Source of the DNA: CAYJXJ01 sp964374095
Lineage (GTDB): Bacteria > Elusimicrobiota > Elusimicrobia > UBA1565 > UBA9628
Assembly (NCBI GenBank): GCA_964374095.1
Contig: CAYJXJ010000015.1
Location: 1-43,436 of the forward strand
Reading direction: 5' to 3'
Length of the DNA stretch: 43,436 bases
In this document: in pieces, positions 29,123-39,000 of the stretch
How the letters are laid out: each line of letters opens with the position of its first letter
Position numbering within the stretch: position 1 is the stretch's first letter
Position numbers and translations under genes: made by a program
The notes under the pieces: model-generated
The model's input: the letters and a program-made list of their open reading frames with translations, nothing else
Databases searched by the model: none
Told to the model about the DNA's origin: nothing

Positions 29123-30982
29123 ATGCCTTGCGCCAACGCAATTCCTTATGGCGCATGGCACCATGCGCTCCCGCGCAAGGTGCGCCTTGCCCTGGCGTTC
29201 CTTGTCGTTGCCCAGCCCACGGCCGCGCAGGTGCGGTCGGCGCGCGTCGCCCTGCGCCCGGTGGGGGCATCCATCGCCGGGGTCGGGTCATCCCCGGCGC
29301 CGCGTCTGTTCCGGCTGGATGTCTCGCCAGGTTTAACCCGCGCCCCATCGCTCGGTGGGCTCCCCGCCGCGCCCGCGCCGGTTCTCGCCGGACCTTCGCC
29401 CGAGCCCGCGGGACTTTCCGTTGAGAACCGGCTGACCGAACTGACCCTGGGCGCGGCCCGGGACCTGCGGGAACTGCAGACCCTGCGCGATGCCCCGTCC
29501 GAGGGCTCGCGGCAGGTGGCCGATGAGGGATTCGACCGCCTGTTGGACCGGGTTTCCGTCCCGGCCGGGGCCGGTGATATCGCCCACGGACCGATGCGAT
29601 CCGCGGGACAGCCGTCACGATTGGCCCGTGCGGGACCCGCGTCCCTCCCGTCGGCTCGCGAGACGCCGCGGCCCCGGGCCCCTCCGACCCTCGATTCGAA
29701 ACGAAACGCGCGCTGGTATCTCGCGGGCACCGCGGCCTACAAGCTCGGGATGGAGGCGTTGGGCCTGGCCGTGCCGCTCCTGGCCATGACGGTCTTCGGC
29801 TCGATCACCTGGGCGGCGGTCATGACCGTGGGCTGGGTGCTCTCCCAGGCGCTCTTCGGCACCCTCGCCGGCGGGCTCTTGGACCGCCGGCCGCCCGAGA
29901 AGATACTCAAGTGGTCCATGGCGGGCCAAGCCGCGGCGGTCACCGGGCTGTTGGGACTCTTCTTGGCCGACAAACTCCTCCCCATGGCTCTGGGCTTTCC
30001 GCTCTTCAATCCCTATCTGCTGCTCGTCTTCTACAGCTTGGCCGGAGGCTTCATGGGAGCCGCGGACACCTCGCGGCAGGTGATGCCGCCGCAGATCGCC
30101 GGGCAGGACGAGCGAGCCATAAAGGTATTCAACGCTCGGACGCACATAGCCTATGAGGTCGCGGGGGTCGCGGGCGCGTTGGGCGCGGGCCTGGCGATCA
30201 AGACCTTCGGACTCGGCGCGGCGCTCTTCATCCATCCGCCGGCGTATCTGCTCGCCGCCTGGGCCTTCTCGCGCCTGTCGTTGGCGCCCCGCGCCGCGAT
30301 GCCGGCGGCCGCGGTCGAGCCGAGCGGCTCGCCCCGCGCGCTGCTCGGCGCCTGGCGCGACCTGCGCGATGGGTTCTCTGCGGTGTGGTCGAGCCCGCTC
30401 TTTAAGTGGGGCTCTTTGGCTTTGATCGTCCCTTTGGCCGTGCACCGGCTGCTCGAAGGCCTGATCATCCCAGCCTTCGCCAAGGGGGTTCTTCAGGACC
30501 CATCGCAGGCCGCCTGGATCATCGGCGCGTCCAATTTCGGAGAGCTCCTGGGGGCTCTACTCCTGACCAAGACGCTCCTGTCCAACGGGGCTCCCCGCAC
30601 GGCGTTCTGGGTCCGTCTCATGGCCCTCGGGTTCCTGGGCCTCTGGGGTTTGAGCGCCGCCCAGAACCTTTGGATTCTGCTGCCCCTGATCGCCTTAGGG
30701 AGCTTAACCTGGGCCGCCAGCGACCTAAGCCTGCGCGGCAAGCTGCAGAAGGGCCTACCCGAGTCCCTACGGGGGAGAGCCTTCGGCTTTATTGGGGCCG
30801 TGGGCTACGTCGCGATCCTGGCCGCGTCGCTGGGTCTGGGGGCCTTGATGGACGCGCTGGGCAGCGCCCCGGTCCTGCTGGTTTTCAACCTGGCTCTCGC
30901 CGCGTTGATCCTGCTGCTGCTCAAGGCCGCCCGCGTCTTGGGCAAGTCCCCGCCGGGAAGCGACCCGCGGGCCGGCGACTAG
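29123..30982 (+). CDS. MFS transporter with signal-peptide and linker extension
   Basis: 619 residues from ATG 29123. Residues 1-36 look like a signal peptide ending PTAAQ. About 155 residues rich in Ala, Pro, Arg and Gly follow. Only then, from ~195 (WYLAGTAAYKLGMEALGLAV), comes a 12-helix major facilitator domain with FGTLAGGLLDRRPPEKIL as the loop 2-3 signature and a second-half match near SLRGKLQKGLPESLRGRAFGF. The pattern resembles drug or macrolide efflux-like MFS proteins. A 190-residue exported leader on an MFS protein is abnormal. The giant gene at 33083 and moxR at 41932 share the design. The stop overlaps the convergent kinase stop within CTAG. Confidence 0.82.
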   Translation: MPCANAIPYGAWHHALPRKVRLALAFLVVAQPTAAQVRSARVALRPVGASIAGVGSSPAPRLFRLDVSPGLTRAPSLGGLPAAPAPVLAGPSPEPAGLSVENRLTELTLGAARDLRELQTLRDAPSEGSRQVADEGFDRLLDRVSVPAGAGDIAHGPMRSAGQPSRLARAGPASLPSARETPRPRAPPTLDSKRNARWYLAGTAAYKLGMEALGLAVPLLAMTVFGSITWAAVMTVGWVLSQALFGTLAGGLLDRRPPEKILKWSMAGQAAAVTGLLGLFLADKLLPMALGFPLFNPYLLLVFYSLAGGFMGAADTSRQVMPPQIAGQDERAIKVFNARTHIAYEVAGVAGALGAGLAIKTFGLGAALFIHPPAYLLAAWAFSRLSLAPRAAMPAAAVEPSGSPRALLGAWRDLRDGFSAVWSSPLFKWGSLALIVPLAVHRLLEGLIIPAFAKGVLQDPSQAAWIIGASNFGELLGALLLTKTLLSNGAPRTAFWVRLMALGFLGLWGLSAAQNLWILLPLIALGSLTWAASDLSLRGKLQKGLPESLRGRAFGFIGAVGYVAILAASLGLGALMDALGSAPVLLVFNLALAALILLLLKAARVLGKSPPGSDPRAGD

Positions 30983-32496
30983 TTCGGGCCGTTAAGGAGC
31001 TTCATGACTTTCTTCACGAAGATCTCCTTTTCAAAGGGCTTGAGGAGGACGTCCTTGGCGCCGATGCCCAGGGCGCGCTCCGCGGCGTCGGGGTAGCCGG
31101 TCAGGACCAGCACCGGGATCTTCGCGGCCGCGGGGTTCCGGCGCAGGCGCTCGATGACTTCCAGGCCCGAAATCCCCGGCATCATGACATCGAGGATGAC
31201 CAGGTGCGGGGCGTCGGTCTCGATCACCCTGAGCGCCTCGAAGCCCGAGGTCACGGCGGTGAGGGTGAGGTTGGGGCTGATGGACGACATGAAGAGCCTG
31301 AGGACCTCGACCAAGTCGGGGTTGTCCTCGACGATCAAGATGCGCTTCTTCTCCAGCGCCGGGCTGCGCTGGGCCCAGCGCTCGGGGCTGTCGCGGCGCG
31401 CGACCGGGAGGGTGATATGGGCGGTCGCTCCCTTCCCGGTTCCGGCGGATTCCACCCAGAGCCGGCCGTCGTGGAGCTCGACGATCTCCCGGGCCAGGGG
31501 GAGCCCCAGCCCGAGGCCCGCGTGGCTGCGGACCGGCCCCTCGGCCGCGGCCGAGAACTTCTCGAAGAGGCGGCCCAGGAGCTCCGGCGCGATGCCGGCC
31601 CCCTCGTCACCGACCGAGACCGTGACCCCCTCGCCGGAGCGGGCGGCGGCCAGGGTGACGCGGCCGGAGTTCGGCGCGAACTTGAACGCGTTGGAGAGAA
31701 GGTTGTCGAGGGCGCCCTCGAGGGCCTGGGAATCGGCGAGGATCCAGATGTCGGGAGGGGGAAGGGAGACCTCCAGGGATAGCGACTTGCGCGCGAGTCC
31801 GTGGTGGGGTTTCTGGGAATATCGCGCGAGCCAACCGCGCAGTTCGAGCGGCTTGAGCAGCAGCTTCTCGGCTCGGTTGTCGCGGGTGCTCAAGATCTGG
31901 TTGATGGTGGTGATGAGGTCCTCGGTTCGCTGCAGGATGGCGGCGCAGGCCTTGGCCTGCTCCGCGCTGAGGGGCCCTAGCGTCTCGTCGTAGATCGCGC
32001 GGGCGTAGCCGACGATGACCTGCAGGGGAGTGCGCAGCTCGTGGGAGATGTTGGCGATGAACTCGTTTTTCATCTGGTTGATCTGGCGCAGTTCGAGGTT
32101 CTGCGCCGTCAGATTGCGGACCTCGAGCAGGCGGTGGAAGAGGTTGCCGATGTCGAGCGCGGCGAGTTCCGCGTGGGTGAGGTAGTCCATCGCGCCGCGC
32201 TTCATGGCTTCCACCGCCGCCGCCGCCTCCCCGCGCTCGGCGACGACCACGACCGCCGTCTTGGCGTGCAGCTGCCGGATTTTTGGCAGGGTGTCGGCGC
32301 CGAGCGCGGAATCGATGAGCACGAGGTCGACCGGCGTTTCTTGGAGCCGGGCCAACGCCTCCTCGGGGTTTCGGGCGAATTCCGTCTTGAGCGACCAGCC
32401 CGCCGCCCCCTGGAGCTTGCGCTGGAGCATGAGTTGGTCGGGTTTGCGCGCCGCCGCGATCAGCACCCGCAAAGGCGTCGGAGTGGCGTCGGCCAT
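30979..32496 (-). CDS. Hybrid histidine kinase, REC-HK-REC
   Basis: 505 residues, with no membrane segment or signal peptide. Residues 10-115 are a receiver-like domain that keeps the phospho-Asp region (D62) but lacks the N-terminal acidic pair (VLIAAARKPD) and has THAEL where the conserved Lys-Pro should be, so it is probably a pseudo-receiver. The kinase core follows: NISHELRTPLQ with H152, LDNLLSNAFKFAP (N box), DEGAGIAPE and GLGLGLPLAREIVELHDG. The C-terminal receiver is canonical, with E390/D391, D436 (VILDVMMPGISG) and K486 (LLKPFE). No DNA-binding output is attached. Its ATG overlaps the Nudix stop (TAATG). Confidence 0.9.
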   Translation of the reverse strand: MADATPTPLRVLIAAARKPDQLMLQRKLQGAAGWSLKTEFARNPEEALARLQETPVDLVLIDSALGADTLPKIRQLHAKTAVVVVAERGEAAAAVEAMKRGAMDYLTHAELAALDIGNLFHRLLEVRNLTAQNLELRQINQMKNEFIANISHELRTPLQVIVGYARAIYDETLGPLSAEQAKACAAILQRTEDLITTINQILSTRDNRAEKLLLKPLELRGWLARYSQKPHHGLARKSLSLEVSLPPPDIWILADSQALEGALDNLLSNAFKFAPNSGRVTLAAARSGEGVTVSVGDEGAGIAPELLGRLFEKFSAAAEGPVRSHAGLGLGLPLAREIVELHDGRLWVESAGTGKGATAHITLPVARRDSPERWAQRSPALEKKRILIVEDNPDLVEVLRLFMSSISPNLTLTAVTSGFEALRVIETDAPHLVILDVMMPGISGLEVIERLRRNPAAAKIPVLVLTGYPDAAERALGIGAKDVLLKPFEKEIFVKKVMKLLNGPN

Positions 32497-32945
32497 TAGG
32501 GCGCCCCCGTGACGTGGCGGATCGCCCGTATTCCGGTCCGGCGCACCTCATCGACGATATGGGATCCCTTGAGGCCGCGGATCGAGTGCCACCGCATCCG
32601 CGAGTGCTCTCGCGAGATCGCGGCCCGGCCGTTCCGGGCGCGGCAGAAGTAAATCAGATCGATGTGCTGGGGATGGTCGGGGATGTTTTCGAGTTGGACA
32701 TGGTTCGGGACGTGGAGGAACCGGACCTTGCCGTCGTTGGGGTCGGGGGCCTGGCGCTCGGAGAGGATGTCGACCTCCAGCCCCGTCTCCTCCCGGATCT
32801 CGCGCCGCGCCGCGTCCTCGGGGGTCTCTCCCGGGCGGAGGTGGCCCCCCGGCGGCAGCCACATGCCGAGCTTCTTGTGCAGGAGCAGGAGGGTCTTGCC
32901 GTCCCGGACCACGTAGCCGGTGGCGACGAAATGTTTCCGGGGCAC
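32496..32945 (-). CDS. Nudix hydrolase
   Basis: The 149-residue protein has a complete Nudix box, GGHLRPGETPEDAARREIRE then ETGL (residues ~33-56), matching GX5EX7REUXEEXGU. It will cleave a nucleoside diphosphate linked to another group, with Mg bound by the REIREE glutamates. The substrate is not predictable. The start is GTG 32945, exactly 6 bases after a TAGAAT -10. It leads a two-gene unit with the hybrid kinase (TAATG overlap), so it may tune or be tuned by that signalling protein. Confidence 0.9.
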   Translation of the reverse strand: MPRKHFVATGYVVRDGKTLLLLHKKLGMWLPPGGHLRPGETPEDAARREIREETGLEVDILSERQAPDPNDGKVRFLHVPNHVQLENIPDHPQHIDLIYFCRARNGRAAISREHSRMRWHSIRGLKGSHIVDEVRRTGIRAIRHVTGAP

Positions 32946-32950
32946 AAGTC

Positions 32951-32956
32951 TATTCT
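32951..32956 (-). promoter_or_regulatory. -10 box of the Nudix/kinase operon (leaderless)
   Basis: TAGAAT on the minus strand, AGACTT, then the GTG start. The upstream region is GC-rich with no recognisable -35. Confidence 0.6.
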
Positions 32957-33067
32957 ACCTTTAATTGCCGGGCGCGGCCCGGGCCGCGACCTTCGGCCCG
33001 ATTCCCCCTAGGTCCATTGCCGACCCCCGCCAACCCTCTTGGACCCATACCGGGAGGCGCCGTCGAT

Positions 33068-33076
33068 TAGGATAAT
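33068..33076 (+). promoter_or_regulatory. Candidate -10 of the giant Bat gene
   Basis: TAGGATAAT contains two overlapping -10 candidates: TAGGAT, 9 bases before the ATG, and GATAAT, exactly 6 bases before it. Either gives a leaderless mRNA. No -35 at normal distance is obvious. Confidence 0.45.
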
Positions 33077-33082
33077 GGCCCT

Positions 33083-36000
33083 ATGAGGATTCGCCGGGGC
33101 CTCGCCGGTGCCTTGGCCTTTGCCATGGCCTGGCTCTCGCCGGGCTTGGAGGGCCACTCGGCCTTCGCCCAGGCGGTCGCCGGCGCCGGTCGCTCGACGG
33201 GCCGCTCGGGCGGGGCAGCCGCGCCGGTCTCGCTGCGGCTGGACCGGGCCTCCCTGCCGGTTCCGCTTTCCGGATTCTCCCAGGGAAGCGCGCTCCCCTC
33301 GGCACGGGGGTTGTCAGCCGACCCCGGCCCGACCGCGCGGACCGGATTCGCCGGCCTCGAACTCCCCGCGCCCGGGCCGCTGGCGAACCCCGCCGTCGGA
33401 CCCTCCGCGCGGATCCCGGTTGTCGAGGATCGGACCCCCTCCGATGATGGGCTGACCGACCTGCGCGCCCGGGCGGAGTCGGCCCCGGAATTGGCCCAGC
33501 CCGACCTGCCCGCCGACGACGCCCATGCGGCGGGCCGGCGCCTGGCCGGCGAGGAGACTCCAGGGCCAAGCGCGGCGGCCGAGCCCGTCGCGGCGGGGCC
33601 GTCCGCGGGAGCGGCGGCCAAGCCCGAGTCCGGACGCCGGGGGTTCGGACGGCTGGCTCGGCGGGCCTTGGTGGCCGCGAGCCTGGGCTTGGCGCTCTTC
33701 ATGCCTCCCGGGCTCCCCGCGGCCCCCCCGCGGGAAAGGCCCGCGGTGGAGCGCGTCTCGACGTTCATCCAGGAGGCGCCCGCGCTGGCCCCCGCGCCGC
33801 AGGCTCAGGCCCCGGTGGAATCGGCGGTCGTTGTGGAGCGGCAAGGGGCTCTGGTCGGGGAGAAGGTCGCGGTCCGCCTCACCTTGAAGAACACCTCCGA
33901 CGCGCCCGTCACGGTCGCCTCGCCCAGTCAAGCGCTGGAGGAGGCGCTTCCCTTTGAGATCGAACTGAGCAGGCCGCTCTCGCCCGATTCGGTGATCCTG
34001 GCTCCGGGCGAGAGCAGGTCCCTTGTCTTTGAGGTTTTTGTCTTCGACGCCGGAGACCTAAAGGTCTCCGGCGTAACATTATCCGTTGTCCGCGGTGATG
34101 GCGTCACGGCGCCTGTCGTTGTTCCGGATTTTACTTTGTCCGTCAAATCCTCCCTCACCCCCGACTGGAAAGACAAGGGCTTCCGCGAGATCACGGAGGC
34201 CTTGGGCGCGAAGTCCCCCAGCCTGTGGTGGCTGGCGGGAGCAACTCTAGCCGCCGCCGGCCTGTTCGGACTTTGGCGCGCCCTCCGCGGCGGCACACGC
34301 AGTCGGCCGCTGCCCGTTCCTCCTCCGCTGCTGTCGGCGACGCGGAAGCGAATTTCACAAATTGAAGCCGCGTCGCCGACTCTCGCGGACGCGACTTTCT
34401 ATGGCGAGGTCTTCGCCGTTCTATCGGGATTTCTTGCCGATGCCGTAGGCCTCAAACCGCGGGAACGGACCGCCGGCGAGCTTCTCAAGGACCTGAAGGT
34501 TTCCGGGGTTTTGACTTCCGGCCAGGCGGCCGTGGCCCAACGGCTGGCCACGGCCGCGGCGGCGGCCAGATTCTCGGGCCGGGCCGCCGCCGCGGATTCC
34601 CGCCGCCGGGACCTCATCGCGCTCAAGGCGCTGGTCGAAAACGTCGGCCGGGGGGAGCGCGGTCCGGGGATGCCGGCGGCCGGGGCGGCCTTGATCCCGG
34701 CGCTGGCCGCGGTCCAGTTCACGACCCTTTGGCCTTTGCTGGCATTCATTCCGCTGGCGGGCTGGGTCCTCTGGAGCCTGTTGAAGGCGAAGCCCCCCGC
34801 GCACGCGGTCGCTTCGCTGGCCCAGACCCCCAAGGCCAAGACCCTGCGCCAGCGCTTCACCTGGCTGCCCAAGAACCTGCGGGTCCTGGCGCTGTCCTTG
34901 CTGATACTGGCGTCGGCCGGTCCGTTCCAGAATTTCGAGCGGCGCACCGCGACGGTGCCCTCGACCGATACCATGGCCATCGTCGATCGTTCGGGCAGCA
35001 TGGGTGAGAAATTCTCGGGAGACGGCGGGCCCACCAAGCTCGAGGCCGCGGGAAAATCCGTCGAGGCCTATGCCATCGAACAACGCCGCGGGACTTCCAA
35101 CCGCACCGGCCTGGTCACTTTCGACGACGCGCCCTATGTGGACATGAGGCTCACCACCGACACCGATGCCTTGATCGCGCACTTAAAGGAACTGAAAACC
35201 GGGGGATCGACCGCCGTGGGCCGCGGGATGTTGGCGGCGCTCGCGCATTTCCTCGAACTCAACATCGCCGAGCTCGGAGATTCCAAGGACCCCCGCCTTC
35301 AGGAGGTGCGAAAGGTCCTCGAGACGCAGGGCCTCGCCGAGGCGATCAAATTCGCCAAGGAACGCGGTGTGCTCGACGAGGCGGTAAAGCCCGACCGGCG
35401 CAAGGTTCTCGTCTTGTTCACCGACGGGGTGTCCAACACCGCGCCCGATCCCGTCGACGTGGCCAAGATGATCAAGTCGCTCAACGAGCGCCATGGCTTG
35501 AACGCCCGGGTCTATGCCGTGAGCATCGCCCCCACCGGCCAGACCGTCTCGGGCGTCGATGAGGCGACGATGTCCCAGATCACCTCCCTGACCGGGGGAA
35601 AGATGTTCCGCGCCGATGACGCGGAGAGCATGCGCCAGGTGCTCCTGGAGATCAGCAAGCTCGAGAAGAGCCCGGCCCGCATCGTCTCGAGCATCGAGGT
35701 CAAGGAATTCTCGGCCCTCCTGGGACTGATCGCCCTGCTCCTGCTCGGGCTTGAGGTTTCGCTCGGCTCAACAAGGCTTCGCACCTTCCCGGCGATCATC
35801 CTGCTGATGGGCCAATTGGTCATGCCCCAGCTCCCGGCTCAGGCGCCGGCGGCCGCGCCGCGCTCTCCGACGGTTATCGAGATGGTCTTCCAGAAAACTC
35901 CCGCCGAATTGACTCAGGCCAACGAACTCTACAAGCAGGGCCGCTTCGAAGAGGCGGTGCGGGCCTATGCCCAGGCCGCGGCGCGCCATCCGGAGCTCTC

Positions 36001-39000
36001 CGAGGCTTTCCTTAATATGGGCTCGGCATACTTCCGGCTGGGCGATCACAAGTCCGCGGAGGCGAGTTGGCGCCGCGTCCTGGTCTCCGGGTCTCCCGAG
36101 TTGGCGTCGCAGGCCGCCTACAATCTCGGCAACATGTCGCTGGAGAAAAAGGACCTGGAGGGCGCTATCGCGAACTACCGCGACGCCCTGCGCCGGGATG
36201 TGGGCAACGCCGACGCCCGTTGGAACCTGGAAGTCGCGATGAAGCTCGCCAAGGAGCAGCAGCAGCAACAGGGGGACAAGGGCAAGAAGGGCAAGAAGGG
36301 CAAGGAGAAGGGGGATCAGAAAGGCGATCAGAAGGGCGACCAGAAAGGCGATCAGAAGGGCGACCAAAAGGGTGATCAGAAGGGCGACCAGAAGGGTGAG
36401 GGCGACAAGCCCTCCGACGCGGTGGGCGAGCTGGTCGACCGGCAGGCCGGCGAGGAGAAGGCGGACCAGGATGCCAAGGGAAAAGGAATCACCAGAAAGG
36501 GGAAGGGGATGTGGGGCGCCGCGGCGGCCCCGGGCCTTTTCGGGGCCGCCGCAATCGGTTTTACTTCTCCCGCGGTCCTCTGGTTGTTGGCCGTTGCCCT
36601 GCCGTTAGCCGCGGGGTTAATGTTATACGCCGCGGTTAAACGCCTCAGGTCGGCGCAAGCCTTGGAGCCTCGGCTTGCGCCCGCTGATCTCAAAGCGTGG
36701 CCTGGCTGGCGCCGATTTCTGCTGAAATCAGCGCTGGCGCTGGGGGCGGTGGCGATGATGATTTCAGCGCTGTCGGGACCGGTGGCAGGAACCCGAGAAG
36801 TTAAGGTGGGCTTCGGAGGCAAAGACATCGTCATGGCGGTGGACGGCTCCCACAGCATGGTCTATGCCGAGGACGGGCGCCTGGGGAAAGCCAAGGCCGA
36901 GCTGGTTGCTTTTATGGAGCGTCTGCGCGGCGCCGACCGCGTCGGGCTGGTGATCTTCGCGGGCGAGGGGCGCACCGCCTCTCCCCTGTCGATCGACTAC
37001 GGGAACTTCGAGTACAAGATCAAGCGCCTGGAACGGGAAGCGGTGGGCCTGAAAGAGGGCTCGAGCCTGACGGCCGCGATCCAGCAGGCGGCCTCCGCCT
37101 TCAACACGGCCAAGAAGATCGGCGACCGCGGTCGCGTCCTCATCGTGGTGTCCGATGGGGACTTCACCGAGGGCGAGGTGGCCAAGGCTGTCGAGGAGGC
37201 CCGGAAGCTTGGGCTGACTCTCTACACCATCGGCCTGGGCCATGCGGCCGGGGTCAAGATGAAGGTCCCGACGGAGGACGGGAAGGGTTTCGAGTATCTC
37301 GTTGATTCCGAAACCAACCAGCCCGCCCTCACCCAACTCAAGGAGGGGCCGTTGCGTGAGTTGGCGCAGGCCACGGGCGGCGCCTACTTCCGCGCCTCCG
37401 AGAGGGCCAGCATGGGCCAGGTGCTCGAGAAGGTCGCGGTGCTCGAGCGCGGCTCCACGGAGGGGACGATCGAATCGCCGCGCAGCCTGGCGCCGCACTT
37501 CCTGGGCGGGGCGCTTGCCTTATTGCTGTTGGAACTGCTGATTCCGGGGATTCCGGTCTTGGCTCGTAAGGAGAACGACAAGGCACCCCGGAAGCTCAAA
37601 CGAGGCACGGCGGGAACGTCGATGGCCGGGCTTGCCGCAATCTCCTTGGGGGTTTGGCCTCAGCTGCTCCCCATTTTCCTCGCCCTGGGATTTGTGGCCG
37701 GTTTGGCGTTTATTGAGATTCTGACCGGCGGAGGTATCAGCCGGAGGGTTGGGTGGTTCCTCCGCCGGTGGTTTCTCCGCCGCGACCGTGCGAACGATAT
37801 GGTTCGGCTTCTCGCCGTACGCGAGGTGGACGCGCCCCGGCTTGCTGATTTCCTCGTGCGATGGCGCGCGGCCAAGCCCGCGGCGGGCGACGCCCTTCTG
37901 CGCGAGGCGGCCGCCGACCCCGTGCTCCGGCGCGAGCTGCTGGTCGGGGCGGCGCTGGAAGACAACGCCGCCTCCGTCCAAGCGGCCGTCGAGCGGGAGA
38001 TCGAGAACCTGCGCGTGCGCTCCATCGAGCCCCTGGCGCCGGTGGTGGCGAGGGTCCTGGCGGCGCGCGCCGACCGGCCGTGGCTCGATCATCCCGATTC
38101 ATCGCGAAAGCTCGCCCGCTTGGCTCGTATGGCCTTGGATCCGGGGCAGGAGGCCGATCGGGCCGCGCTGTCGGCCCTCACGCGCCATCCCGACGCGGCC
38201 ACGGCCGCGACCGCGCGTCTAGCCCTGGGCTGGCCTCGAAAGCCGGCGCCTCTCGGCGGCTGGAGGCGCGTGGGCGCAGGGGTGGCCGCCGCCTTTATGG
38301 CGGCCAGCGTGCTCATGTCCTCCTGGGCGGGGGTCAAGTCCTACGAGCATGTCCAGCGCCGGCAGGCCGCGGCCGTCGAGGCCGGGCGCATCATGTACGC
38401 CGACGACAACTTCATCTTCACCGATCTCTACGCCGACGAGCGCATCCCCCGCCAGGTGCTGCCGTTGCTGAAGGACTGGATCGGGACCCCGAGAGGCTGG
38501 GAGGAGGCGGTTGCGGTTCTGCGCAGCTCCCATGACCCCAAGGCCGACAATGTCCTCGAGGTCCTCATGAAGCGGGCGGACTTCCTGCCCATGGGCCTGA
38601 AGGCCGAGGATTTGCTCCTCAAGACCCTCATCGAGCGCGAGAGCGACACCTTCTGGAGGGCCATGCGCCAGTACGCGGGATCAGCCGAACTGACTCCCCA
38701 GTCCCTGGACCGGGTCAAACGGCTCATGGCGCTGGCCATCCACGGCGGCGAGACCGGCTTCCAGAACATCTGGCACTTCCTCGCCACCCCCAACCCGTCG
38801 GTCCAGGCGGAGGCCTATGCCGCCATCCGGGCCAACCTTGCCGCGCCCGCCAACATCCCCAAGTTCATGGAGCGGCTCAGGACGGTCCAGGAGCGCTTCG
38901 CCGCGGACGCCGACATCGGGCTGTGGACTCTCGTTTTCCTCTATGACCGCTTGGGTGACTTGCCCAAATCCTTCGAGACCATCGCGCCGGCGCGCGGCCT

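Noticed and set aside
30406..31782. 458-codon ORF overlapping the MFS gene and the hybrid kinase
   Set aside because: It spans two genuine genes on opposite strands and shows only Arg/Gly/Asp-rich shadow composition.
36311..36394. Non-coding satellite or CRISPR-like repeats
   Set aside because: The 12-bp units keep the long open frame and encode a GDQK linker.
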